From assembly GCA_963402885.1 (NCBI GenBank), contig OY727095.1, positions 7,197,001 through 7,261,000 on the forward strand: a stretch of DNA of 64,000 nt, written 5' to 3'. Position 1 is the stretch's first letter; every line of letters starts with the position of its first letter. A model generated the notes under the pieces. The model was not told where the DNA came from. It was given only the letters and a program-made list of their open reading frames with translations, and did no database searches. Source of the stretch: Antedon bifida (lineage: Eukaryota; Echinodermata; Crinoidea; Comatulida; Antedonidae). Position numbers and translations under genes: made by a program. Below, one piece after another: positions 25,501 to 36,094 of the stretch.

Positions 25501-27689
25501 CAGCAGAGGGTAAAGTAGTAGTCCGTGTCAAGAGTACAGCATTGAACTTTAAGGATGTGATGATGGCACTTGGTATGCTTGAGGAATTGGTATCAGAAGG
25601 CGGCAGAAAGTTTGGTCTTGAAATGAGTGGTATTGTTGAGAAGGTTGGAAAAGGAGTGACGCACATTAAAGAAGGTGAAGAGGTTGTTGGATTTGGTGAT
25701 CATTGCTTTGCCTCACACGTTGTTTGCGATGCTAATCTTGTCGTCGCCAAACCATCAAATCTATCATGGGATGAAAGTGCTGGTATCGCCATCGTGTTTG
25801 CTACCTCGTATCACAGCCTGGTTGAGCGTGCTAATCTACAAGAAGGTGAAACAGTCTTAATACATTCAGCTTGCGGAGGTGTTGGATTGAGTGCTATTCA
25901 AGTAGCAAAGATGGTTGGTGCAAAGATAATGTGTACAGCCGGAACTCAAAAGAAACGCCAATATCTCAAAGAAAAACATGGCATTCAATATGTCTCGGAT
26001 TCACGATCAGATGCATTCTATGATGACGTAATGAAGTGGACAGATGGAAAGGGTGTCGATGTTGTGTTGAATTCTCTTGGTGGTGATCTGTTGACTAAGG
26101 GTATCAAGTGCCTTGCTCCTGGTGGTCGTTTCTGTGAAATTGGTAAACGTGACATATTGAAGAATGCGGATCTCGAGATGCAACTTCTTCTTGAGAATAA
26201 GTCATTCCTCTCTTGTCAAATCGATTTCATGCTGGATCTTCAAAAACCAAAAGCAAGAATTCTTTTACAGAAAGTATCTAAACTATTTGAAAATAACTCT
26301 CTGAAACCGGTTATATTTGAAGTGTCATCTATTGAAAATTACCCAGAAGTAATTGCCAGAACAGCCAAAGGCTCACATATTGGAAAGATGATTTTCAACA
26401 TCCCAGAAAACATGCAACCTCCCAGAGTAAACAAATCTTCTACGATCTTCAAAGACAATGCAACTTACATCGTCACTGGCGGATTTGGTGGAATTGGTCT
26501 TGCAATGTGCCGCTGGATGGCAGACAAAGGTGCTAAGCATCTTGCGATTGTGTCTCGTCGTGGATGTCGAAACGCAGCTGGACGACGGGCCGTCCAGTAC
26601 CTTCAAAAGAAAGGAGTCACAGTATACCAATTCGCAGCTGATGTTAGTAAACAAGAGCACATTAAAAAAATGTTTGAAGATCTAAAAGTGAAAAGAGCTC
26701 CAGCAATTAAAGGTGTATTCCATTTGGCCGGATACATCGCTGATGAGTCACTTCAGTCTCTTACATGCGAAGAAACCGATAAAATTCTTGATTCAAAAGC
26801 AACCAGTGCCAAGCTTCTAGATGCTTACACTAAAGACTGCGACCTAGATGTATTCTTCACTTTATCATCTGTAACAGCTACATGGGGTCATGCATCTCAA
26901 CCAATGTACATTACAGCAAACACATACCTTGATTCACTCGCTGAAAAACGAAGAGTTAGCGGTCTGCCTGCAATCAGTGCTCAGATTGGACCCGTTAGAG
27001 GTGCAGGATTTCTCGAAAACAGAGCTGAGGTCACACACAGTCTGGCATTAAAGGGACATCACTCTCTTCATATCGACGAATATCTTGAAGTATTTGGATC
27101 ACTTTTCCAATCAACAAATTCTCCAGCTGTCGTCTGCCTTGCTAATCAGGTAAGTTATATTAATTCACTATTACAGCTTTTTAAATAATTTAAGGTAGAA
27201 AATATTGACAGCGTTGTGATGATACGTTTTAAAACGATTTTTAAATTTCTCCTTTAACATTCTGTTTATGAAAACATTTATAAAATGTTCATATTTTTTC
27301 TGTAATTGTAATTAATGTCTTTTTTTCTGTAATTGTAGGATTGGGGAGCAACACAAATGTTCAGCTACAAAGAAAACATGAAGTACAAACACATGGCTGC
27401 TAGCGATAACATTTCAAAGACCGACTGTACACTAAGCCTAGAAGATGTAGAACAGCGTGTTAAGCAGAAATTGGGTGCGTTGTTGTGCGTCGACGCGGGA
27501 ACTATTGACATCAACCAGCCTATGATCAACTACGGAGTAGACTCACTGATGGCAGTCGAAATGGTTACATGGGCTAGTAAAGAATTGAATGTTGTTGTTT
27601 CACAACTTGATATCTTAGGAGGTATAACCACTAAGCTTTTGCTAGAAAAGTCTTTGAACAATGAAACTGTGTTGCCATTACCACAGTAA
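19541..27689 (+). CDS. FAS-like type I polyketide synthase, KS-AT-DH-MT-ER-KR-ACP
   Basis: Three exons: 19541-19595, 20353-27149 and 27339-27689, coding 2400 aa; introns in phase 1 and 0 with GT-AG ends. KS about 12-430 has VDTACASS (Cys180), EAHGTGTPVGDP and GNFGH. AT about 541-850 has GHSLGE (Ser641) and CAFHTPYM (His740). DH has His931 in LADHVVKDKVVFP (Asp where HxxxGxxxxP has Gly) and Asp1086 in QLDGCFQ. The methyltransferase has LEIGGRMGG (1356-1364) and YIFTDLSVTFF. ER about 1716-2035 has HSACGGVGLSAIQ. KR has TGGFGGIG plus Ser2191, Tyr2204 and Asn2208. The ACP has GVDSL (Ser2353). There is no thioesterase. All catalytic residues expected of a reducing PKS are present. Animal PKSs of this type use malonyl-type extenders in the cytosol; the product is unknown. 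A FAS is unlikely given the missing TE and the PKS-like MT. Confidence 0.93.
19644..19799. mobile_element. MITE family 2 copy in PKS intron 1
   Basis: It starts TAAGCTTAGTTCCC and ends AGTGGGAACCAAGCTTTA, with TTGACCAATCACAAG and GTGATTGGTCAAATT forming an inner palindrome. It lies in intron 1 (19596-20352) of the first PKS gene. Confidence 0.8.
19868..20015. mobile_element. MITE family 1 copy in PKS intron 1
   Basis: One of the best-preserved copies: AGTTCTGTCTACACTATC at the left, AGTGTAGACAGAGCTTTA at the right, arms ATGTGATGTGCCCATAT and ATATTTGGGCACATCAC. About 145 bp, almost wholly palindromic. Confidence 0.85.
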
Positions 27690-28230
27690 GTTAGCTAAAA
27701 AAAGCAGTAATAGTAATTAAAAAAAGTCCAAATAAACCGCTCAAAACGAAGAGAACTGGTGATAAGTAGTACGGAATGCTGTTATCAATTGCGATATAAT
27801 TTACTAACATGTAAAAATGTTGTTTAATCATACATGAAAATGTCTAGAAATGTATGAAATTTCTCTTAACAATTATAAAGTAGCTATAAAATGTTTTTAA
27901 GTGATTAAATGCAAGTAAAGTTTAGTTCAAGCTTAGTAATTTACCCGGGTAAGTTGGTTACCCAACCACCAAAGTTAGCGTTAATATTCGTCAATGAAGC
28001 CAACTTAGCGGGTAAATTAACAAAGGCTAAGCCATTAACTAAGCTTATCATACACATACTCTAGATAATGTACATAATAATGCATGCATGTGTTTAGTAT
28101 TGTGTTTTGTAATCAAATTATAATTTAAGAAGGGTTAAAGCATGAATATACTATTTATTATTAAAGGTAAATTATATAATTAATATTTATTTAATAACTA
28201 TGAATTTGTTTTTGGTTGTTGAGAGTTATA

Positions 28231-28236
28231 AATAAA
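28231..28236 (+). terminator. Candidate poly(A) signal of the first PKS
   Basis: AATAAA about 540 bp after the stop codon, followed within 40 bp by a T-rich stretch. It is the first plain AATAAA on this strand that I see after the gene. Confidence 0.4.
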
Positions 28237-28522
28237 AATACAAATGACGGAAAAGAAATGTTTCATTTTTTTTGTATATCCACTGTTTATTATAAAATAC
28301 AAACATGTGTACAATTATATTGATAATAGCTCCAGTTACAATAGACACATTATATTAGTATTACACATTTTAAGGTGAAAGTTTAGGCCTACATTTCAAT
28401 TAAAAACGCAAAGAAATAACTAATTGTGTTAATATAATATCTTAATAATCATCCTAATCTTGATCATCGTATGGAATCTTGAAGAGTATATCGGACCTAC
28501 AGTACCATCCATAGACTTGCCC

Positions 28523-28668
28523 TAAGTCTGTAGTTATTTCGAGGCTTTTCGATGTCCGAACCTGAAATCGGGCCTGAAATAAGTTTCAAGCTCAAAATAG
28601 TATACGTATGAAACGCCATATGTGCCAAAATATTTATCTTTTTACTAATATTAAGTCAAAACTCCCTC
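28523..28668 (+). repeat. Dispersed repeat, partner of 13590-13690
   Basis: Matches the reverse complement of 13590-13690 in several blocks, with an extra stretch between TTTTCGATG and the GTATGAAACGCC block. It lies between the first PKS and the GPCR gene. Confidence 0.6.
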
Positions 28669-28892
28669 TGGAACGCAGACTATCATCCAGTACCATACCA
28701 ACGTAGTTTTTCCGCGGATGACTTTCGGACAAAACGCGCGCAGATTCACTCAACCGTTACGGCATCATAGTGCTCTAGTGAAATGTCTATAGGCTTTTAT
28801 GCCTAATTAGGCGCAACTGCATTTTTTGTTACTAAAGAAGTCAATCTTGAAAACAATTGAGCAAGAGCTGACCGAAAATATTTCAATCTCGA

Positions 28893-29684
28893 CTAATAAA
28901 TGATTGGATTAGCAAAAGAATGAGTTATTAGAAAGCACACCAACACATGCTCGACGTTGGTGTTAGTTCTGATGACGCAAAACGTAGAAAGACATGCATA
29001 TATGACCGGAAATATGAAACAGACAAGCGAAACTCCAACAATGATAATAAAAGTATTCAGAAGTCTTCTAGACCGTTGTAATTCCTCTGCGTTCTGTTGA
29101 ATAACTGATGGATTATGCTGATTAAGACTTCGATATATTTTCCAGTAAAGAAATATTGTCAAAAATAATATTGTTAAATAACTCATGATGAAAAAGATCA
29201 TTTTTGCTTCAACTATTGCGGCGTATAACAAAGATGGGATTGTCCATATCAAAGCGCACACGATAATACAGCGTTTAACTGTGACGATAACGTCATAGTT
29301 GAATGGTGCCCATACAAGAGCGATGGCTCGGTCAATGGCAATGGAGCCTAGCGTTAGAACAGACGTGGTTCCTATGCCGCAGTAAAGCGTTTGTAAACCT
29401 AATTTATCGTGTTGAAATGCGTACATTTGCGAATTCATATGCATAACAGTAAGATGAACAGATAAAGTAATGTTACAAATTACGTCAGACAATGCTAACG
29501 AACAAATAAAAATATTTTGTTTTTTCCATAACCTAGGCGTGGACGCGATTATAACAGCCACAAACACATTTTCAAGCGCAACAAATGACGAGTAAAAAAC
29601 ATCAAAGAAGACGATGTCATCAATAGGTGATGCAGTGCCTATGCAACTAGAAACATTCATTCTGTCTCCCTTGTATTTAGTCAT
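28893..29684 (-). CDS. Class A (rhodopsin-like) GPCR, short, single exon
   Basis: An intronless 263-aa frame with seven hydrophobic segments. N-glycosylation site NVSS near the N-terminus. TM1 contains ALENVFVAVI, TM2 LALSDVICN, and TM3 ends SIAIDRAIAL (DRA in place of DRY). A very short second extracellular loop without the usual cysteine joins TM4 and TM5, as in the melanocortin/cannabinoid/lysolipid-type receptors. TM6 has CFIFP in place of CWxP, and TM7 ends NPIIY followed at once by a stop, so there is no helix 8 or C-tail. The ligand is unknown. It could be a functional chemosensory-type receptor, a 3'-truncated gene, or one whose tail is on a further exon. It lies between PKS and FMO genes, facing the PKS. 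Confidence 0.75.
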   Translation of the reverse strand: MTKYKGDRMNVSSCIGTASPIDDIVFFDVFYSSFVALENVFVAVIIASTPRLWKKQNIFICSLALSDVICNITLSVHLTVMHMNSQMYAFQHDKLGLQTLYCGIGTTSVLTLGSIAIDRAIALVWAPFNYDVIVTVKRCIIVCALIWTIPSLLYAAIVEAKMIFFIMSYLTILFLTIFLYWKIYRSLNQHNPSVIQQNAEELQRSRRLLNTFIIIVGVSLVCFIFPVIYACLSTFCVIRTNTNVEHVLVCFLITHSFANPIIY

Positions 29685-30265
29685 CCGAGATGTTCCTTCT
29701 TCAAAGACTGCATGAAGAACCTTCCGTTACGAATGGAACAAGGATAATATAGGTCGTACTAAACTGATTTCAAAAGTAATTTAATAAATTACTTTTAACC
29801 TTTTAAGAAATCCAAACAAAATCTGTCAATAGAACATCGCCGTGACCGTGCTTTTTTCTAAATGTATCTGATGAAAAACTATGAAATACAATAACACAAT
29901 GAAATTGCACAAAGCGATAAACTCTTTAATAAACTGTGAATGCATACACGTAATTTGAATAATGCCATTAATGTAATTTGAGGTAGATAATGTGAAATGG
30001 GAATACTCCAATTTAGCAGACTACAGACAGTGTTAATATAATTCAGAAGCAATTAATCTGTACTTAATCTCAAATTTCTACTTGTCTAATTGATGTTTGT
30101 TTGACGTTTCTTGTGTTTGATGGAAATAAAGGAACACTCCCTGATCAGATAACCGGCCTTACGTACGTGCAAAACATTACGAAGGCATTGTGAATGCTGT
30201 TTCATCAGGTATTGCAGCGCCATATTTAGCCATTATTACTGTAAATTCGTTTACGGATTTATATT
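29685..30265. other. Spacer, no supported gene
   Basis: Upstream region of the GPCR gene (minus strand). AT-rich, with no recognisable exon, repeat or promoter motif. Confidence 0.4.
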
Positions 30266-30426
30266 TAAGCGTGATTTCCACTAGGAGGTAACGCAAGGGC
30301 GAAAAATAAAGCGAGTAATTTGACCAATGACAATGCGATAGATGATGATCCATCGTGTCGTGATTGGTCTAACTACGTGTGTTGCGCTTACGTCCTTGCG
30401 TTGCGTTATAGTGGGAACGAAGCTTA
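30266..30426. mobile_element. MITE family 2 copy
   Basis: TAAGCGTGATTTCCACTAGG at the left; TGCGTTATAGTGGGAACGAA at the right; inner GACCAATGACAA and GTGATTGGTC. It lies between the GPCR and FMO genes. Confidence 0.75.
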
Positions 30427-30718
30427 ATGGGTTGTAAATATTCATGTCACTTGCAATGTGCAGTTAAATTACTCAACGACCAATGGAATAAAATCCTATT
30501 TCAGTGTCACATCTATTTCGTTTGCTTTTGTGTGTTTTTCAATCAATCAATCAATTTGTAAACTAAATATAAAAGGTGGTGTAAATATAAAATTATTAAA
30601 ACACAAACACTGAATGACGAATGTTAACGCTTTTTAGGAATTTGATAAATATAAAAATAAACAATTATAGAAATATATAAATTCTTTAGCGTTCCATGTA
30701 ATAAAACAGTCTCAATAA

Positions 30719-33700
30719 TTATGTTTTATAAATTCCTAAAATAACAATCAACATAGAAACGGTGACCACGAGAAGTGGTTTGAATATAGATGTGCGATTT
30801 TGCACATCAACTTGCCTTGTTTTTGTTGGATTTACTGTATTTCCCCATGCATTCATGATAGCTTGTCTCGCTCCATGCCATTGGTGTGGTCCCTTAAGTC
30901 GGTAGGACGAAGGGTATGCTGGTCCAAAGAACACCTTAGCAGCAAGCTTTGGGTCGGTCAAAAACAGCGTATAGCTCGGCCTAGCACCAATATCACCGGC
31001 TAATTCTTCCTGGTATGGTAGGTGTGAAATCTAAAATAAACGTCATGTATATGATTAATTAATGTCGTAAAAGGAGTAAAATTAGCAATATTGTTAAAAT
31101 AACTGTTTAACTTCTCATCTTCAATAGCATGTCACAGTACAGTAGGTTTAAACAATATATCTGTATTATTATACCTACTTACAGCTACTTTTAGGCAGCC
31201 ATGCCTTTTGATGAGAGAATCAATTCGATGTTTGGCATCACGTTGTCGAGTCTGTAACTCTGGAATTCGCAAGTTGCCAGAAAAGACGGAAGTAGCCCAG
31301 CGGGCTTGCAGCTCAGCCACCGGTATTGTAGATCCTCCTAACAAACTAAGAATGCCGATGAATGCAAGAGTAGGGTACTTAGGCGATAGAATATGCTTAT
31401 ACAGCTCAAACCTAGTGTCTGAAATACAAAAAGTACTTATTAAAGGCCTATGCGATGCAGTTGCAATAGGGAAGCAAGCATCTCCTGGGGTGGGGAGTAG
31501 AGGAGCCTCCTCCCAACTTGTTTCGATCTTCAGACGCAGCATTTAAATGTTAAGCGAACGTCAAAAACAATTACGGTAATTGACGTGATAGTAGTATTAT
31601 TTTTAATCAAGCAATGTGGATTCTTTAAAAATGGCCAAAACAGCAATTGTGGCACGTCACAAAATAAGCATCACTGTTTGTACATTAAATAACACATGTT
31701 TATTAATTATAGACGATTATGATGTCTATTTTAATTTATTTTTAATTTTTGCATGTTTATGTCTTATGTCACTAGAGATCAATGATATTGTTGAAATAAA
31801 TATATACAATGTCATGTTCCAAAAAATAGGACAGCTGTCTTTAATATTGCGCGTGTCACTGTTTATTCGATTTATTCAAAAAGTATTCAAAAATACCGGA
31901 TAACCGTTTATTAATATTACCGTCAAAAATATCAGGATCAAGGAATGGAAAAGTAGTGCGATATCCAGTGGCACAGATTACGATGTCAATATTGTCAATG
32001 TATGTCCCATCTACAAATTTTACACCAGTCTTCGTAAACATCTCAACGTTATCCTTAACTTTAATCGTTCCGTTCATGATCCGATCCGGAAATGTGTCGC
32101 ACATAATTTTAGATGCAGTAAAAATCGATTTGGTTGATCGGACACCGAGACTGTCAAAGTCTGCTCTAGATTCAAACATTCGTTGGATAACCATTGCTTG
32201 TATACATTCGGGTACGTGTAATGCGCCTCGACTTACTAAGGAGTCGAGCGGTTGTCCCTTAGGACCTCGTCTAGAAAGTAGATAACAACCGCTACGCATA
32301 CAGATATACGTCTGAGAAATGACACAGAGAATGAAGCAATTTTAAGGCAGTGAATAAAATATACCACAATCACATTTTCAGGAACAAAATTATAAAAAAT
32401 ATGATTATTTCCATCGAATTAAGGCCAACTAAGACAGCCTCGTACGACGAGGTCTGACGAAACGTATTGACTCTTCACTGCTGTTGAATCCAGACGAGAC
32501 GGGTGCGTGGCATGTGTTTTAAGTCTTTGGAAGACCTTTAAACATGTTTAATTTTCTCCCGACAAGACGACTCCTCTTTGCAAAGACAGTATTAGCTATT
32601 AGTGCTGAAAATAAAAACACGGCGAGTCATTATGCAATATGAAACAAATAATACATACCATGTTGGCATAGTAGCTACACTGGGTTGATATATCGCCTGC
32701 GGAATGAGACGCACCTACGGATAAATTAAAAAATATATATATAAAATATTTTAATGCAACGATGAGAATAAAATGAACAACTAGAATGAATGTTCATTGG
32801 AAAGTCTCCATAATGTAAAGAAAAAGAAAACGATTAAACTTAAGCTCTGTCTACACTATCAAACTAGTTTGTTAAGTTCCTAAATATGATATGCCCAAAT
32901 ACGGTAGTGATATGACACCATCATGGTCACATCATATGTTTTCGTCACATAAAGTTTGATAGTGTAGACAGAGCATTACAATCATCAATATAGTATCTTA
33001 AATAATGACTGTGGATGTGACTGATGACAAAACTGTAATAATTTCATCCTTACCAATAACTAAAACATTCTTTCCAGTAACTGTCTCTCCTTTTCTAAAA
33101 GCGTTGCTGTGCACCACTTTACCTTTGAACTCATCCATTCCTGGAAACACTGGCATTATTACATTAGAATGAACCCCAGTGCAAACCATCACACCATCGA
33201 ATACCGTCGTAACGGCCTGACCCTCTAGGCTTCTGGTTGTTACATTCCATTGTCCAACTCTGGCACTGTCACTTACCGGTTTGACGCCCGTGACGTCTGT
33301 GTCAAAACTTATGTAGTTTTCTAAGTCATAATGTTTAGCGTAATCGCGTAGATTTTTAATCACGTGATGAATAAGTAAATATGGCGGATAATCTTTGGGA
33401 AATGGGAAGTCGCTGAAACACATCATCTCTTTACTGGTATTGGTTACTAGGTTATCGTACATGGCACTAGCCTCTCCTCTGTTGGTATGTTCATCGTAGA
33501 CCCATACTCCACCTGAAAAAGATGTCAAACCAAACCATTACTATTCTGGAAGACCAATAGGAATTTCGTAAAAGTAGCCAGGTGTTATTGAACGCATTAA
33601 TTTTAATAAATACATGAGCACAATTCGCAAAATGTATAAAATGTGCTACGCTGTACGCCAGGGTAAAACGATAAAATAATAAACAATTGCACGCTGTTTC

Positions 33701-35569
33701 CGTAATAATTTGAGATGAAAGTCACGTTTTTACCTCACTCACCTGTGTGTTACCCTGCTTGTTGCCCTGGCAACACATGGCGGCGTGCAAAGGCACACTT
33801 TTCTTTGACCACACATTGCGATTTGTTTTACGAATTTAAACATGCATAAAGCTTAAGGAGACAATGCATAATTGTTACGATTGTGTCTGTACAGTAGAAT
33901 AAGGTAATTGCAAACATCAGGGGCGGTCGCAGGACTATTTTAAGAGGGTTGCCCAAAGACTCTAACACTGAGTATTTGAGCGAGCAATTTGTTAAATAAC
34001 ACCTCTAGATGGCCGCAAATGATACTCTCGCACGTAAAATTCATGATAAATTGCACCTCTAGTTCGCCGGAAATGTCACTCACTCTATAGTGCGCTATAG
34101 CAAACAGAGGATTGTAGACTATAATATTCCAGCGGTAGTAAACATACGCGACTAACAATATAGGATAACATTTTTTTTCGTTCAATGCAAACGTCACGGG
34201 GAAGTCCCCGATTAAGGTACTTTAATACATTCTAATAACTGTACTCAATTAATGTAAATTTATTATCAATTAATAATTTTAAAAATATATTGAGCAAAAC
34301 GTTGAATTGTATTATTTTGAATTAGGCTAGATGCTAAATAAAGTCAGATGTTAAAACCACAATTTCCAAAATTCATTTTTATTTATCCACTATAAACTTT
34401 ACAACGGTGTTGTTTAAACCACACTCTATTATTACTACGGAAATTCGGCCTAATATTTACGGACGTACGGAAGTGAAGATAAAGGGAACTACACGCATCG
34501 GAAATACAGAACTATACGGACAATTATGATTTGGCCTAAAAATTGGCCTTAGATTATGAAAAATATACCGGCAAAACGCAATATAAATTATGGACAAATC
34601 GATCATTGGCCTTTGCAATATGCCTAATATTTAAAAAGAATTATATATATATAGATATTACGGACGTATACAGAAATGAAGATAAATACACGGAAAAACA
34701 AAACTATACGCAAAATTATGATTTGGCCTTAAATTATGGAAAAACGCAATAATTATGAACAAATCGACGACCCATATGACGGGTTTTTCCCGAACACAGT
34801 GTGGGTTGGCCTCCTTTCGTACCTCTCATCAAGAGAGAGATACATCTCCCTGCTCTCATGACGCGCGCACCACAAGCAACTAGTCAATCAGAAATTCATT
34901 CTGCGCATGCTCAGAAACTTATCTACACTTATCTGTGCGCGGTATAGTGGGCCAATTGGTGACTGCTGTTTCTGCCAATTTACAAATATTCTCTTCCAGA
35001 CTGGACTTCTATAACGTATAAATATTGATATTGTATACGATGAAATGGGACTCAATTTTAATTTAGTGGCAGAAACAACATTTAGTATGAAATTAAGGGT
35101 GTTGCCCGGGCCACTAGGGCAACACCCCTGGGTCCGCCCCTGAACATTGTACAGTAGTTTCCTATCATGACATTGAGTCGCAATGCAACGTAGTGATACA
35201 ATCGTGGAATACAGAACAATCAAAACCTAGGCATAAATTCATCCTACATATGCGCCAATGATCACAGAGAATAAAACAGTATTTTAGTCCTATTGTGTGA
35301 AATGACCCTTGGATTCGTATACTGCATGGCCTACACTTCTTGGCCATAAGTAAAGCTTGGAAATCCGGATATTAAGCGTGACCCATTGAGTCACGTGGAT
35401 AGCCTAAGCCTACTATCAAAATCGGTATCAAAACGTATGATACGGCAAGCTTACCAATGGACGATTGCTTCTCAAAACAGCACGGTTTAAAGCCCATTTC
35501 TAGGCATGATTTGATGGCTACAAGACCGCTTATCCCAGCCCCTATCACGGCTACACGCTTCTCACCCAT
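30719..35569 (-). CDS. Flavin-containing monooxygenase A, complete
   Basis: Six exons on the minus strand (35569-35455, 33512-33054, 32714-32659, 32311-31921, 31418-31183, 31030-30719) give 522 aa, the usual FMO length. The FAD motif [11 protein letters not shown] is at the N-terminus, followed by [12 protein letters not shown] across the first splice. [11 protein letters not shown] is the FMO signature (FxGxxxHxxxY/F type). The NADPH site reads [12 protein letters not shown], and [13 protein letters not shown] is the conserved ATGY block. The C-terminal hydrophobic segment ([16 protein letters not shown]) is an ER membrane anchor typical of animal FMOs. The start at 35569 fits family length; an in-frame ATG at 35596 is an alternative. 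FMOs use NADPH and O2 to oxygenate soft nucleophiles; some act in secondary metabolism. The substrate is unknown. It sits between two PKS genes. Confidence 0.9.
32842..32978. mobile_element. MITE family 1 copy in FMO-A intron 2
   Basis: TTAAGCTCTGTCTACACTAT at the left and AGTGTAGACAGAGCATTA at the right. The inner palindrome is degraded compared with the copy at 19868. Intron between FMO-A exons 2 and 3. Confidence 0.8.
33918..35142. mobile_element. Non-autonomous hAT-like element in FMO-A intron 1
   Basis: The left end CAGGGGCGGTCGCAGGACT and the right end, which reads inward as CAGGGGCGGACCCAGGGGT, are hAT-type termini. No transposase is present. Inside are short repeated modules (TTGGCCTTAAATTATGG, TACGGAC, ACCTCTAG). 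An exact 8-bp target duplication is not obvious; AACAT occurs on both sides. It accounts for most of the 1.9 kb first intron. Confidence 0.6.
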
Positions 35570-35596
35570 TTTGTGATCTTTAAAATAACAACCCAC

Positions 35597-36094
35597 ACCG
35601 GTGAATATTAATTATATAAATCAGTCAACCGTGAACATGACTTAAAGGGTATACCGTGTTGATAATGATATACTGTAATAAAATAATACTGCGCATGCCT
35701 ATCGATACTATCGCTTTTGAAATATAGCGCGCGGCAAAGCTACAGATATATTTATATATTCCTTTCAGTGATACTTACAAAGGGGAGCACTGAGGAGAGA
35801 CAAGAGCTGTCAAAGACAACTATAGCCTTATAGGTACCACCGGTATTCGAATAAAATACGAATAATCAGAAACGTCAAATGCATGAAAGATTCGTGAATA
35901 GATCCCCAATAGATACAAGATATGAATGAACGCATTATGTTTTGTAAAACTGCAAAAATACTTTATTTCATCTGGTTATAAATGGTTCATAAAATGATAA
36001 ATACTACATTGATAAGACGTGTTCCACTTCAATCATAATGTACATCATAACATTAAGTACGGTAACATTAGAAAATAATAATTTTAAAATGTAA
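35597..36094. other. Intergenic spacer between FMO-B and FMO-A
   Basis: About 500 bp holding the presumed promoter of FMO-A and the 3' end of FMO-B. No repeat recognised. TTTATT at 35962-35967 reads AATAAA on the minus strand, about 130 bp after the FMO-B stop, a likely poly(A) signal. Confidence 0.5.

Noticed and set aside
19541-27689. Animal fatty acid synthase
   Set aside because: No thioesterase, a conserved PKS-type methyltransferase in place of the decayed FAS one, and a second tandem copy. These favour PKS.
31208-31546. Plus-strand ORFs over the FMO exons (also 31956-32285, 37246-37539, 37874-38143)
   Set aside because: Antisense shadows of FMO exons.
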